Shown piece by piece: positions 40,240 through 51,185 of a stretch of DNA of 60,000 nucleotides. A model generated the notes under the pieces. That model was not told where the DNA came from and did no database searches. It saw nothing but the letters and a program-made list of their open reading frames with translations. The position numbers were made by a program, and so were the translations under genes. Position 1 is the stretch's first letter. Every line of letters starts with the position of its first letter. The stretch is from Apostichopus japonicus (Eukaryota; Echinodermata; Holothuroidea; Aspidochirotida; Stichopodidae). Location of the stretch: the NCBI RefSeq assembly GCF_037975245.1, contig NC_092565.1, forward strand, positions 3,051,499-3,111,498, in the 5' to 3' direction.

Positions 40240-41085
40240 AGCAAATATGAAGATTTGAGAAGCTTGATATCAAGTATCTGATGAGTTTGAAGAATTGAGA
40301 AGCTTGATATCAAGTAGGTGATGAGTTTGAATAAAATTGATATCAAGTAGGTGATGAGTGTGAAGCATGAAAAAAGCTTAATATCAAGTATATGATGAGT
40401 TTGAAGAATTAAGAAGCTTGATATCAAGTATGTGATGAGTTTGAAGAACCGAGAAGCTTGATATCAAGTATGTGATGAGTTTGAAAAATTGAGAAGCTTG
40501 ATATCAAGTAGGTGATGAGTTTGAAGAATTGAGAAGCTTGATATCAGGTAGGTGATGAGTTTGAAGATGAAGAAGCTTGATATCAAGTATGTGATGAGTT
40601 TGAAGAATTGAGAAGCTTGATATCAAGTAGGTGATGAGTTTGATGAATTGAGTAGCTTGATATCAAGTAGGTGATGAGTTTGATGAATTGATAAGCTTGA
40701 TATCAAGTATGTGGTGAGTGAAGAATTGAGAAGTTTGCTATCAAGTAGGTGATGAGTTTGATGAATTGAGAAGCTTGATATCAAGTAGGTGATGAGTTTG
40801 ATGAATTGATAAGCTTGATATCAAGTATGTGGTGAGTTTGAAGAATTAAGGAGCTTGATATCAAGTATGTGATGTGTTTGAAGAACTAAGAAGCTTGATA
40901 TCAAGTATGTGATGAGTTTGAAGAACTTGATACCAAGTAGGTGATGAGTTTGATATCAAATAGGTGATGAGATTGATATCAAGTAGGTGATGAGTTTGAA
41001 GAATTGAGAAACTTGATATTAAGTAGGTGATAAGTTTGAAGAATTGAGAAACTTGATATCAAGTAGGTGATGAGTTTCTTTCCTT
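40240..41085 (+). repeat. About 40-bp minisatellite, some 22 units, with a palindromic CTTGATATCAAG core
   Basis: Units of the form AGAAGCTTGATATCAAGTA + GGTGATGAGTTTGAAGAATTG repeat with small indels. More than half keep the perfect 12-bp palindrome CTTGATATCAAG and the rest differ by one or two bases. The unit length varies and no continuous frame runs through it. Confidence 0.95.
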
Positions 41086-43086
41086 GCTATCTCACCTCAA
41101 CACTGTACAGGAACATTTTGTATTTAGACTTAAAAAATGCTGAAGAGAGACTAATTTTATACCGTCTGTCATTTTTGACTGAAACAGTTTTACACTACAA
41201 ACTTACTACAATAACAGTATCTTTAACTTTTGAGTTAACATATCTAGAAAACTTAAGCAGTGATTGATATATTGAGATGGTGTTTGCTTACTAAAAAAAC
41301 ACAGGAAGTGCCATACTCATGTTATACTTTGCTTGTTTATGCAGTTTATGACAACAAACTGCTTTGTTGTGTGTAAGTGCATCGGTGATCAATCGTATAA
41401 ACAAGTTTCCTTAACTATGGATAATTTCTGAAATAGTTGTGTTACCATATCTTAGCTGTTGAAACTTGCCAGCTGCTAAGAATCATATTGAAAATATTTA
41501 ATCTTTTGCTTTAGAGAAATCTGATAATTTATCTTCTCCTTTTGTTGCCGATCCCTTTAATGAGTTTAATCTCAATGTACACTTTCCATTGTCCAATTTA
41601 GCTTTCTGACTATCTGTCTCTATTAAAACTTTCCTTGGTCTGTTTTGTGTTTCAGTTAGCCCCCGAAGAAGATCTTGCCAAGATCGCATCTTCAGGCCAT
41701 GTGACTTTGATAAAGTTTCCCTTCTTATCATGCAATGAATCTAACTGACTTGCTTATCAAGACTAGAAAAAAAATCTGACATTAGTTCTTAAAGGGAGCT
41801 ATTTAACCTGCATTGAAATAACACATGGACTACTAATCATTGGACTCATCACATATTTTTTTGTGTAGAATGAATATCTTTGCCCTCCAAGGAAACTATC
41901 CATCTTTTAAAAATTGGTTTTGTCTGTATCTTCCCAGTGTTTACTTTTTTCCTTCAAAAATGTGAAAATGTGTTGTTTTTTTATTATGATTTATTTTTTA
42001 GATTAGCATGTATGTTTTGAATGGAAATACATATAACTAATTTACAAAAGGATTGCAATTGTCCCTGAAATGATTCCCACCGCATGCCTCGACGAATGAA
42101 TGAATTAACTCATAAAGGCCACTCTTATCAATGTCAGCGTCGTGTTAGGGTACTCGGCCAGCAACGAGGCGAATAGTGTTACCCACAATGGCCACAATGT
42201 GTTACCCACAATGGCTGGCAAATCCCAACCATCAGCTAAAAACAAATAACTGATCGAGTTTCACACAAAACGTGAAACAGCAAAGTACTAAATGAGTGAG
42301 TAAAACCAAAAATTGCAGAAAACTGTTTAATTTGCAAAGAACCTAACAAGTTCGTAACTTCGTCATTTTAGTGTAAAATTTTAAACTGTCTTATGCCATC
42401 AATTCACTTCCTTCTGTATTCTGTTGAAATATAAGACTTAGAGAGCAATTGACCACTTTTTAGAAAACAGCTGACATGGTTATTGAACTTTTTTTTGCAT
42501 TTTCACAGCCCCTTTAACGTTTCCATAGAAACGCGATCGGTATATGCACGTTACATTGTTTGAATACCATGTTTGTACGGAGTTAATATACAAAACACTT
42601 GGGACGTAGTGGCAATGAGAATCCGATAGACTCATTAGTTGAAAACTCTTCAAACGGAAGGTTGTTGTGAGATGTAGAGCGGAGGAGGTATAGTCTCTAC
42701 ATCCGTATTTCAGTTTTATGGTTATCATCAAAGTTAAATGCAGAAATTGATTTCATCGTTCAGCTCTGTTAGTTTTAAGGTGAAAACAATTAAAGCGTAG
42801 CTCTGAACGTTAACCATAAGTCACCAAAGACTTGATCCACTGACAACCCCAGTCAATGAATACATTGAGACTGTAACTGTGTGAATAAACACCAAGTGAG
42901 TGGAAGATATCCGAATTTTGAGATGAGATACAATTTAGAAACTGATATAATTACAGGTTGCAATTTCAGGACATAAAGTTGCATACTCGCGCAAAACAGT
43001 TGAAATTATGAAAGAGCAGTCGGAACTTTGAGGAATTAATTTTTCTTATAGAAAATGAATTTTCTTTGTTAGTTGCAAAAGACTGC
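41086..43086. other. Intergenic, no gene recognised
   Basis: AT-rich sequence. A short duplication of GTTACCCACAATGGC lies near 42178-42215. A 77-codon reverse-strand frame at 41498-41731 has no recognisable domain and no clear splice context. Confidence 0.6.
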
Positions 43087-43323
43087 ACCATTTCGCATTT
43101 AAGCAGCCGTAATCATACAAAAGGTTCTCCCCAAGTGTTTTTCCTGGAAGAGGAACTCAATACAGACCTCATACAAAATACCCCATGTCCACACCCTCTC
43201 CACTATATGCCCTTCATTCACCTGACCTTCCATAGCGTTTCACCCACCCCCCCCCCCCCGGCCTATATCTAAATCAATCATTTTGGCGTTTGCCCCACCC
43301 CCACCATCCTGTGCACGTCACTG
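43087..43323. mobile_element. Decayed hAT-like right end with dispersed-repeat interior
   Basis: The words CACCATTTCGCATTTAAGC and GTAATCATACAAAA match the interior of the element at 37049. The stretch ends in a C run and CCTGTGCACGTCACTG, whose reverse complement CAGTGACGTGCACAGG is a hAT-style terminus. The left end is not visible. Confidence 0.4.
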
Positions 43324-43965
43324 TTTTATGGCATTAACGAGTAAAAAACTGTGTCATGTCAAACGTGGTCCTAAATTTACTCTACGTAAAATTTACCATT
43401 AACACTTTTTAACAGTGCATGTGTCTTTCATCTTTCTTTGGAGACGGGAGACCAACAACAGTAGAAGAGAGAGTATAGTGTGATGCAGTATATAAAGTAG
43501 TTACTCGCTCGGTTTCCGGACGGATAAAAGAGCGAGTAGAGCTAGTCAATATTCAACTTGTGACCGGGAATAAATATATCCACTTATTCACTCCACCGCC
43601 TGACGAACATTGATAGCGCGATTCCTTAACCCACTCCCTCCCTCGCACTTTCCCCATGGCGCTATTACCGAAATGGCTCCAATGTTTCACACTGAGCCCG
43701 TAGAGGTATATTAAGGCTCAGCTTCTACAAGAAGAAAACGGGTCAATAGGCCCGCCCTTATTTCAGACAAAGAAACAGTCTGTTAAATACAGTTAAATTA
43801 AATATTTTTCAACATTAGTGTCTGCAACTTACTCCAAATCATCTAAAAATTAAGTCCAGTATTTGGTGTGTTTCTATATGAAGTCACAAACAAATAACTT
43901 GCTCCAGCTTCGTGTGATAGATTAGCCACGAGTTTCCTACATGCCACCCCTCCCCACCCCAAATC

Positions 43966-44145
43966 CAGTAATTGCGCTCTTTAATGAGATTCCCCTTACT
44001 ATGTGGTTTAACTACTATGATCATGAAACACTTGGCACACCCCCCCCCCCCTCCGAATTCCTGTAATTGCGCTCTTTAACGAAATTACCCTTACTATGTT
44101 GTTTAACTACTCATCGTGAACCACTTGGCACCCCTCCCACCCCCT
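43966..44145 (+). repeat. 95-bp tandem duplication with C-rich spacers
   Basis: GTAATTGCGCTCTTTAA starts at 43968 and again at 44063, followed in both by CCTTACTATGT, GTTTAACTACT and CACTTGGCAC. C-rich runs separate and end the copies. Confidence 0.85.
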
Positions 44146-44288
44146 CCCCTTCATAAGGGGTAGGATCCATACTTTACTGACGAGGATATAATAGTGCGGG
44201 ATATATATAGATAAGTCGGGGTTAGAGCGGCCGTTTCTCTATAGACACAGGAACGACAAAGTATGGCTATGTCATGTGTCGTTCTGGG

Positions 44289-44940
44289 GGAATTCCACGA
44301 GACCGATGGTTCGCGAGACCGAATTTCCGCGAACCGATGGTCCGCGAGACCGAATTTCCGCGAACCGATGGTCCGCGAGACCGATGGTCTATGGAAGCTC
44401 CGTCGATAGGCGTAACTAGACTTTTTCATTAGAGGGGCTTCAGAGGGGGTCAAAGATATTGACAAGGGGGGGGGGCACAATATTGTTTGAAATAGGGTTT
44501 CGCTATATCTATAGAAGTTATATTGTATTCTAAAATTTCTTTTGGGGCTGCAGGGAGAGTGGGGGCGAGACTTTTGTGAGCAGGGGCTTTCGCCCCCAAA
44601 AACCCCTCTGGTTACGCTACTGGTGGAGCCCTAGTATCAATGCAAGCCGCCCAGCCCCCTTGCGCATGTCACTGGTATCCACTATGAAAAGAAATGGCTG
44701 TAAGTTCTTGTTAATTACACGCTTTATCAACGTAATATAACCGATCGAAATATTTGTCTTACCAGGGAGTTGTTCCCTGGTCTTACCACTATTATAGATC
44801 TAGTAATAGTTTCGGTCTCGCGGGCCTAGTAATAGATTCGGTCTCGCGGACCTCGGTCTCGAAGATCTTCGGTGTCGCGGACCTTTCTAAATTTCGGTCT
44901 GGCGGACTTTCGGTCTCGCGGACCTTCGGTCTCGTGACCT
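44289..44940. repeat. Foldback structure with GGTCCGCGAGACC-type arms
   Basis: The left arm (44289-44390) repeats GATGGTCCGCGAGACCGAA and TTTCCGCGAACC. The right arm (44810-44940) repeats the inverse, TTCGGTCTCGCGGACC, about six times with variants. The arms are about 420 bp apart and could pair over more than 80 bp. A small hairpin (CCAGGGA / TCCCTGG) lies at 44762-44780, just inside the right arm. Confidence 0.75.
44405..44640. mobile_element. Possible hAT-like element nested in the foldback
   Basis: Left AGGCGTAACTAGA and right TCTGGTTACGCTACTGG form an imperfect inverted repeat. It extends weakly outward through GCTCC / GGAGC. The interior is G-rich then C-rich (GGGGGCGAG, CGCCCCCAAAAACCCC). 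No target duplication is clear. Confidence 0.4.
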
Positions 44941-45086
44941 GTAACCTTTGTTCTATGGCTGTATTTGAGAGTCCATTTCCTGAGTTTGTTATAGTCATAA
45001 ACATAGAAGGAGAAACTGGAGATCATGACATGTAAGTTTAGTATGAGTATACGGTAATGTTTATATTCTTCGATAACGGACGATAC

Positions 45087-45191
45087 AAATCATTTAGTCA
45101 CGCTTATGATCAATCAAAATGGATGTCTCGTTGGACGAAATAAATCATTTAGCCTATCTTAAGATCAATCAAAATGGATGTCTCGTTGCTT
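45087..45191 (+). repeat. 55-bp tandem duplication
   Basis: AAATCATTTAG, then GATCAATCAAAATGGATGTC and TCGTTG, occur twice with a 55-bp period. Confidence 0.85.
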
Positions 45192-45361
45192 GTAATCCAT
45201 GACTATTACAGACCTATCGGAGTAGACCATTTCGGCCCGCTGTAGTTTTTCATATCTTTAAGCATAGGCTATATGCGTAGGCTTGTGAATGAACTGTAGA
45301 TGTTTTAGCCGTAATTGCCTGCTTTAGTCTAACGTCTTTGAGACATGCATCCAAAGTTACC

Positions 45362-45610
45362 GTATTGTATAGCCTTTATCATGGCTCGTAAAATCTGCAC
45401 ACCTATCCCCCACCATTCTGCCCACGCAACTGGGCACAGTAGTATTGTTGTTTTTATCACGACTCGCAAATCTGAACGTTCCCCCCCCTCCCTCCCTCCC
45501 CCCAACCATCTGGCTACGCCACAGTATTGTAGGTTTTGTCATGACTTGTAAAATCCGTCCGACCCGTCTGGCTTCGCCACTGTGTTAATATTTTAGGTTT
45601 GGTCACAACT
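45362..45610 (+). repeat. Diverged tandem repeats with hAT-like terminus words
   Basis: The sequence order (TATTGT, TTTTATCA, a GACTCG-type word, AAATC, C-rich run, CTGGCTACGCCAC) recurs three to four times between 45362 and 45610. The reverse complement GTGGCGTAGCCAG resembles a hAT terminus, so these may be amplified element ends. Confidence 0.4.
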
Positions 45611-46562
45611 CGTCGAGTCCGAGCATACGAGTACATATGCAACACATTGAGACATTTACTTTAATTGTTTTAAAGAAAAGGCCAGAGTTAATATATACGT
45701 GTTGTTAAATCTTCACATCCTTTGGTGGATTCCTTCTGTTTGCTATCGCGACAATTCCATGGTACCATACAAACTTGTTTAATGTCTGGAAAGATAATGT
45801 ACATGAAAACGCTAACAGATACTTAAGTTAAATGTATGTATCAAAACTTTGGATTGATGACATAGACAAAAACAGTCGGTATTTGCCAATAAAATTGTTA
45901 TAAATTACAAATAACGGGGCACAATATTGTCTGTATTGTACAAAAAAGTTAATACTTTGCTGAATAAGTGTGTTTCTTTATTGCTTTAGCAATATCATAT
46001 ACACGTCTATCCCATAATATAATTGAACATTATTCTTTTAGCAGGAAATATTAAATTAGACCTGGGCATCCACTTAACAAAATCGCTTACAATATCCATC
46101 AAATGCGGATAATATCATGAGTGCACATTTTAAATTAAAATTGATAAAGGGAATCCTTCTACAACCATTATTGCCTACAACAAAGTAAGTGAAATTTCTC
46201 AACATAACCAAGGTTGACTAATTAATTACGGAATGCATGGTTAGTGTTTTAATTAGTTCTGACCTCTTAAATCTCTTCCGCTTCTCTACTTTAAAATGAA
46301 TCTTCCCCCTAACAGCCAGCAATCGAAGAATCTTCCAGATAAACAGTTAAAGCGCTTGAGGTAGGTTTTCATAAAAACAAATCGTTGTTCCGGCATGAAA
46401 AGTCACCGATATTTATATAAGGAAATCGATTCAAAACTATGAATATCATCTTGACCTTTTAGAGACCAAGTCCCACTGGAATGGTTATGTGTGGATGAAG
46501 ATCAAATGAACATACTTTGCACACCAAAAGTACAACTTTTATATCATATTTAGATCGCTGAC
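45611..46562. other. 3' flank of the GPCR, nothing else recognised
   Basis: This should contain the GPCR 3' UTR (minus strand). A minus-strand AATAAA lies at 45977-45982, nearly 600 bp after the stop codon, so its use is uncertain. Confidence 0.5.
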
Positions 46563-47630
46563 TTAGTTTGCTGCTGGGTCGCGAGAGCTAATGGTTTGAA
46601 CAGTTTCATCAACATCTGTTGATCGTACGCAATTCCGAGGCAAGAATATCGACATAATTGTTAGGCGTAACTTTCTGTTCCCTAAACCGTATAAATATGG
46701 CGTAATAGTCCCATTGCTATATACAAATGCATGTAACAAGATGTACTGTTCCGGGGAAACTCCCTCAGCGGTTAAGACTCCAGTCAAGAGGAACAATATG
46801 AACGGGACCCAGTTTATGACGTAAACAGCTACTACGAGAAACAAAAGAAATGCAGACTTTGCTTCGCGCATCAGGCGAACCCGTAATCGCTTTTTGAAAA
46901 CAGTGTGTATGCGAACACGTCCTCCTGTTTGAATGTCTCCGTTTGCAGTTGTTGCTATTGTCGGATTCGTATTGATTGGGAGTAGGACCGCAATCTCTCG
47001 AATGTGACGTCGAACGACGATGAAAATGTGGAGGTACATGATGGTCATTATGGGGATCGGTAGCAACCAATGCGATATTAAGAACAAAGAATAATACCGA
47101 GATGGAGCCATAAACCGTATGTCACACCGTTTGGTCATCCGCCACAAATCTGCATTCCCAATCCAAGTCAAACCAGCTATGCCAACACCTACCAAACCAC
47201 CGTACAAAAACAGGCAAAGTAATGTTAATAAGACCTTTCTGTGGGAAAGTATTATATCGGCTTTAAGCGGTAGGCATATCGAAATGTATCGCTCTATTGT
47301 TGTTAGAAGCAGAAGCATAGAAATGTAAATAGAGACCATGAAAAGTTGCGAACCGATTACAAAGCACCATGGATGTGTTGTGAAGAAATATAGGTCTAAC
47401 ATGACCTGCAAAGGATAGGAATGACAACAAACTAACAGAGATAAGACCATCAATGCCACTGTGAAGATATTCGACACTGTACGCAGACTTCTCTTTTTAA
47501 TAACAGCAGTAATAACAGCTAAATTCCCAAACGCACCAATGACACACAGAGGTACCGTAAGAACAGAAGCGAGCACCTTTAAACTTGGCGTTACCTCAAT
47601 AAGATTAGTCGAACTTTCAGATGCATTCAT
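46563..47630 (-). CDS. Intronless rhodopsin-family (class A) GPCR, orphan
   Basis: Seven-transmembrane receptor of 355 residues in one exon. The ATG at 47630 is chosen because the open frame upstream has only a GTG (47654) before an in-frame TGA. Short N-terminus with a possible glycosylation site (NAS, residues 2-4). TM1 contains GNLAVI with N36 at position 1.50. C89 (3.25) and C169 in extracellular loop 2 would form the conserved disulfide. The DRY motif is ERY (113-115). TM6 has NWVP (273-276) in place of CWxP, and TM7 ends TPYLY (310-314) in place of NPxxY. A basic third intracellular loop of about 50 residues and C334 as a possible palmitoylation site complete it. Position 2.50, nearly always Asp, is S64. 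Overall it resembles the melatonin-receptor-like and lineage-expanded orphan receptors of marine invertebrates. The ligand cannot be told from sequence. Being intronless, it may come from an expanded or retroposed family. Confidence 0.9.
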   Translation of the reverse strand: MNASESSTNLIEVTPSLKVLASVLTVPLCVIGAFGNLAVITAVIKKRSLRTVSNIFTVALMVLSLLVCCHSYPLQVMLDLYFFTTHPWCFVIGSQLFMVSIYISMLLLLTTIERYISICLPLKADIILSHRKVLLTLLCLFLYGGLVGVGIAGLTWIGNADLWRMTKRCDIRFMAPSRYYSLFLISHWLLPIPIMTIMYLHIFIVVRRHIREIAVLLPINTNPTIATTANGDIQTGGRVRIHTVFKKRLRVRLMREAKSAFLLFLVVAVYVINWVPFILFLLTGVLTAEGVSPEQYILLHAFVYSNGTITPYLYGLGNRKLRLTIMSIFLPRNCVRSTDVDETVQTISSRDPAAN

Positions 47631-48362
47631 GATGTCGATGTCCAGCCAAAACACCTGTCAACGAAATAGAGTTGGGACGATCCAATCTGATGCCGGGGAC
47701 CGTCGGCGATAAAACATCACTGCTATATATATATGTCACTAACGCAAAAGGTCTCCTCATTAGTATATAAATACGACATAATGTATCTTGCAATGTTACT
47801 GTTTGTTCTCTGAAAGGTTGTCTTTAAATCATGAAAATCGAAGAATAAGACATATTCTTCACATTTTCAGAAGCAGGTCATCACGAGTGTATATTGACTG
47901 TGATGATGTCATCAATGTATACATCCATATATACTCTCAGTGTGTCAATTTTCTTCCACCAATCACGTAACAGTCTGCGTCCTTGTTTGACTGTCTGATC
48001 AGAAGCAACAGCTGCCCAATCCTCGTCAAATGCACAAGTATACATTCTTCATTGGTCGCCGCTGATGATAATTTTAAGTATTTTTCATATGTCATTTCCG
48101 GCTGTCTTTTCAGAGGTGATATCGCAACAGTGTTTAATTATTTCCTGCAATATACCGAAGATTTGGTGATCTGGTTATCATGTTTGATAGTAAAAAGTAT
48201 TATCAACTGCAAAAATGAAGAACTGTAGATATTAAGAGTTTTTTAATAGCATTTGGCCTGTTGAAGTTCTTCTCTCATTTTCAGTTCTCAAAAAAAGTAC
48301 TGAATGAACAGCGCAAAAGTTGATTAGTTGGCTTCTGAACAATATGATCCAATAACATACAA

Positions 48363-48413
<51 letters not shown>

Positions 48414-49740
48414 AAAGGGAGTTATTTGCTAAACTTAGAATTTATTTTAAAGGTCATTAAAATGAATGATATAGTGAGGGAACATATTCAGCGAAAAAAT
48501 GTGTCGAGTGTCCGCTTCGAAATGAAGTAACAAGTAAATTTGAATCGGTATACCAGAGTATTGCTGAAATGTCGAGCTAAAATAACCTTTCCATTAACTA
48601 CACCATATACAAATATGATGCAAGTTTGACTCGTGTGCGCTCATCCAAGTTCAACTTGTCCATAATTTCGATCTTCAACGGAGCAACTGGAAACAGCTAT
48701 ATATATATATATACCACTGAACACATAATCGAGTACAAGTACAGAAATTTATTGATTAATTCCAACGGATTTTCACTTCAGTTTGATCAAATGCCGAAAT
48801 GCAATGACCATCTTACTGTTTACTTCTGCTTACTTGTTAATGAATATTTGATATCCAATTAAAAAATAGATAGAGGACACAAGTAAAAGTTTGTATCACG
48901 TATGATATAGATGTTTCGTTTTTTCCCCCAAATATTAACAATCAAATTATCACTTTTGCGTTAAGAAACAGGAAGTCGGATTCCTTTGCATATACATGCC
49001 GTGCAGGTGCTTCGTGCTGTTTCCCAATACTATATAAAACAAGCAAGAAAAAAAATCGAGTAATGAATGGAGAATTCACGAAGGCAATATTATTGATCGG
49101 GTCTATATTATCAATGTGTTCACTATATACCCTACCAATAAAGCAGATTGTTCCTTCAGCCTCCTGAAACAGTTCAAACAATCTTGCAGTTAAGAGTATT
49201 TGCCTGACCTGTTCCAGCGGTAATTACACACGAGTGAGTGTAATTTATCGGTGAGTGATATGGGAATTTATTCCTTAATATTAACAACACGATACATGTA
49301 CTGAAAAACCGAGGGAGTGGTTTAAACCTTCTGCAAACAGAAACACGCCATGTTGTGATCAAGACGGATCCAAGGTGATAACTGGTTAAATATTGAACAC
49401 CACTCGTGTTTCCTTCATCATATAAAAATGCAATTCAAGTGTAATTTTATGTATAAATATAGCTAAACAAGGAAATGCACACAGAAGTCAACGATACGAT
49501 GACAATTAAGATTTATACTGAAGGTTAAAAATTTAAAAGTCTTATAAAATAAAAATTGTTAAAATTGTTAAAAATGTTGAACGTTGTATTGTTTGAAACT
49601 AAATAGTCTGCAGAAGAAGAAAGATGGTCAAATTACATTAAATGATAGGTTTTAATGACGTTTCTGTGACGTCATTTAATGCAAGATGTGTTGCCACTAG
49701 CCAGTTGGGGCGATCTCCTATAGTAACACCCTATCCTGGT
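47631..49740. other. 5' flank of the GPCR and intergenic DNA
   Basis: The GPCR promoter should lie at its left end. Besides AT-rich simple sequence I see no second gene or convincing core promoter. Confidence 0.5.
48369..48409. repeat. TA dinucleotide microsatellite
   Basis: An uninterrupted run of about 20 TA units. Confidence 0.98.
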
Positions 49741-49748
49741 CTCCCATT

Positions 49749-50112
49749 CAAGGGCGTAGGAACCGGGGGGCTGGGGGCGCCAGCCCCCAGTGAAAATTAT
49801 GGAGGGGCGGAAGTATAATTCCGCCCCCCCCCCCCCGCTGCGCAAGTCAGAAAACCCCTTTTTCATTTCCAAATGAGAAAAAAATCTCATATGGAGCACC
49901 AAATTGCATCTAAGGCCAGGTGAAAATGCAAAATTATTTACAAAATGGAGTGGGTGTTGAAGTGTGCTATATTGCACCAAATTGCATCTGAGGCCACGTG
50001 GAAATGCAAACAAATTCCAAAGGGGAGGGGGACACCCCTCGCCTTAGACCCCTCCCCCAGGCCGGCCGTCAGTCTTCAGCCCCCCACTCAAAAGTACCTT
50101 CCTACGCCACTG
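49749..50112. mobile_element. Short hAT-type MITE (364 bp)
   Basis: Left end CAAGGGCGTAGGAACC pairs imperfectly with the right end, whose reverse complement is CAGTGGCGTAGGAAGG. The exact 8-bp duplication CTCCCATT flanks it (49741-49748 and 50113-50120). Inside are a G-rich/C-rich palindromic stretch (GGGGGCGCCAGCCCCC), a C run near 49825 and a diverged direct repeat about 79 bp apart (CACCAAATTGCATCT near 49896 and 49975). It has no coding capacity. Size, ends and target duplication fit a non-autonomous hAT element. Confidence 0.8.
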
Positions 50113-50120
50113 CTCCCATT

Positions 50121-51122
50121 TCATGCCTTGATTATGCTGTTGATACATTTCTCTCCATTCTAGAGACTAAATATGACAGAAGTGCCTTATCATGTTATTT
50201 GAAGAAGTAAACACGAAGAAACAATATTTTGATGAACACATCTTTGCACAACCGAATAGATACATGACGAAGTGTGTAATCATGTATGTCTGTTAATTTG
50301 TCTATAAAATGATAACAACAACAACGACAAAACAACAACAACAAAAAACAAAAATAATTATGTAAGCTATTCCATTTTGTTCTCAAGGGGAAGGATAGTC
50401 TCATACCCATACCAAAGTTCCATTCTGTTTCTCTTTTTTTTTTAAAGTTTTTAATTTTTTTTTTTTTAAGACACCGTAATTTGATGATGGCTGCATCCAT
50501 GCATCATTGAGATTCAGTACACACTTTTCGATCACCTTTTCTCATCGTATATATACACATAAATATAAACTTGTCAACAAATTGAACTTCTCTCAGTGAC
50601 ACTTACCATTAGTCTGTATTAGATTACAATAGCGTGATACATCATATGCTGATCTCTAAAGTACAAAGGCCTATCCTGTTTAATGTTTAAATTTCATATA
50701 AGTGCTCTAACGTTCACTATATATGCTAATAATACGACATGTCATTAGAGGATTCTGTGTAGAAATTCATACAATCTATCGAAATATCATCATCACCATA
50801 TCTAATACTCTAGTATACACAGTGTTAGCAGATATTATGATACAGGGTTTAGGCAATTATTGCTTGTAATGTAGATGATGCTATGTGGGCTTATCGTATC
50901 CAGTGTAATTTGAATAAACACATGATGTTAGGCTACTGCATTGATATTATAACAGCATTGTTAGCATCGTTCGGGAATCCAGTGAATATTTTGCATGCCC
51001 CTCTGAGGGTAACTAAACGCACAAATTCGTCATTTTGGAAGAAATTAAAATATAAACATAGTATATATATATAGATATATATATATACACATATGTATAA
51101 ATTATATATTTATTTCTTTATT

Positions 51123-51185
<63 letters not shown>

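Noticed and set aside
40240-41085. Possible CRISPR-like array (regular repeats of about 40 bp)
   Set aside because: The repeats are contiguous, with no unique spacers, and the sequence is from an animal nucleus.
44754-45035. 93-codon plus-strand frame
   Set aside because: Most of it is translation of the GGTCTCGCGGACC repeat arm.
47631-47654. Eight extra N-terminal codons for the GPCR
   Set aside because: They would require a GTG start directly after an in-frame TGA. The ATG at 47630 is the first usable start.
49667-49674. Perfect CRE palindrome TGACGTCA (also at 51620-51627)
   Set aside because: Isolated 8-bp motifs in intergenic DNA far from a mapped start site; two in 60 kb could be chance.
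49672-50013. 113-codon minus-strand frame
   Set aside because: It lies mostly inside the hAT-type MITE and reads through its C/G runs and direct repeat.
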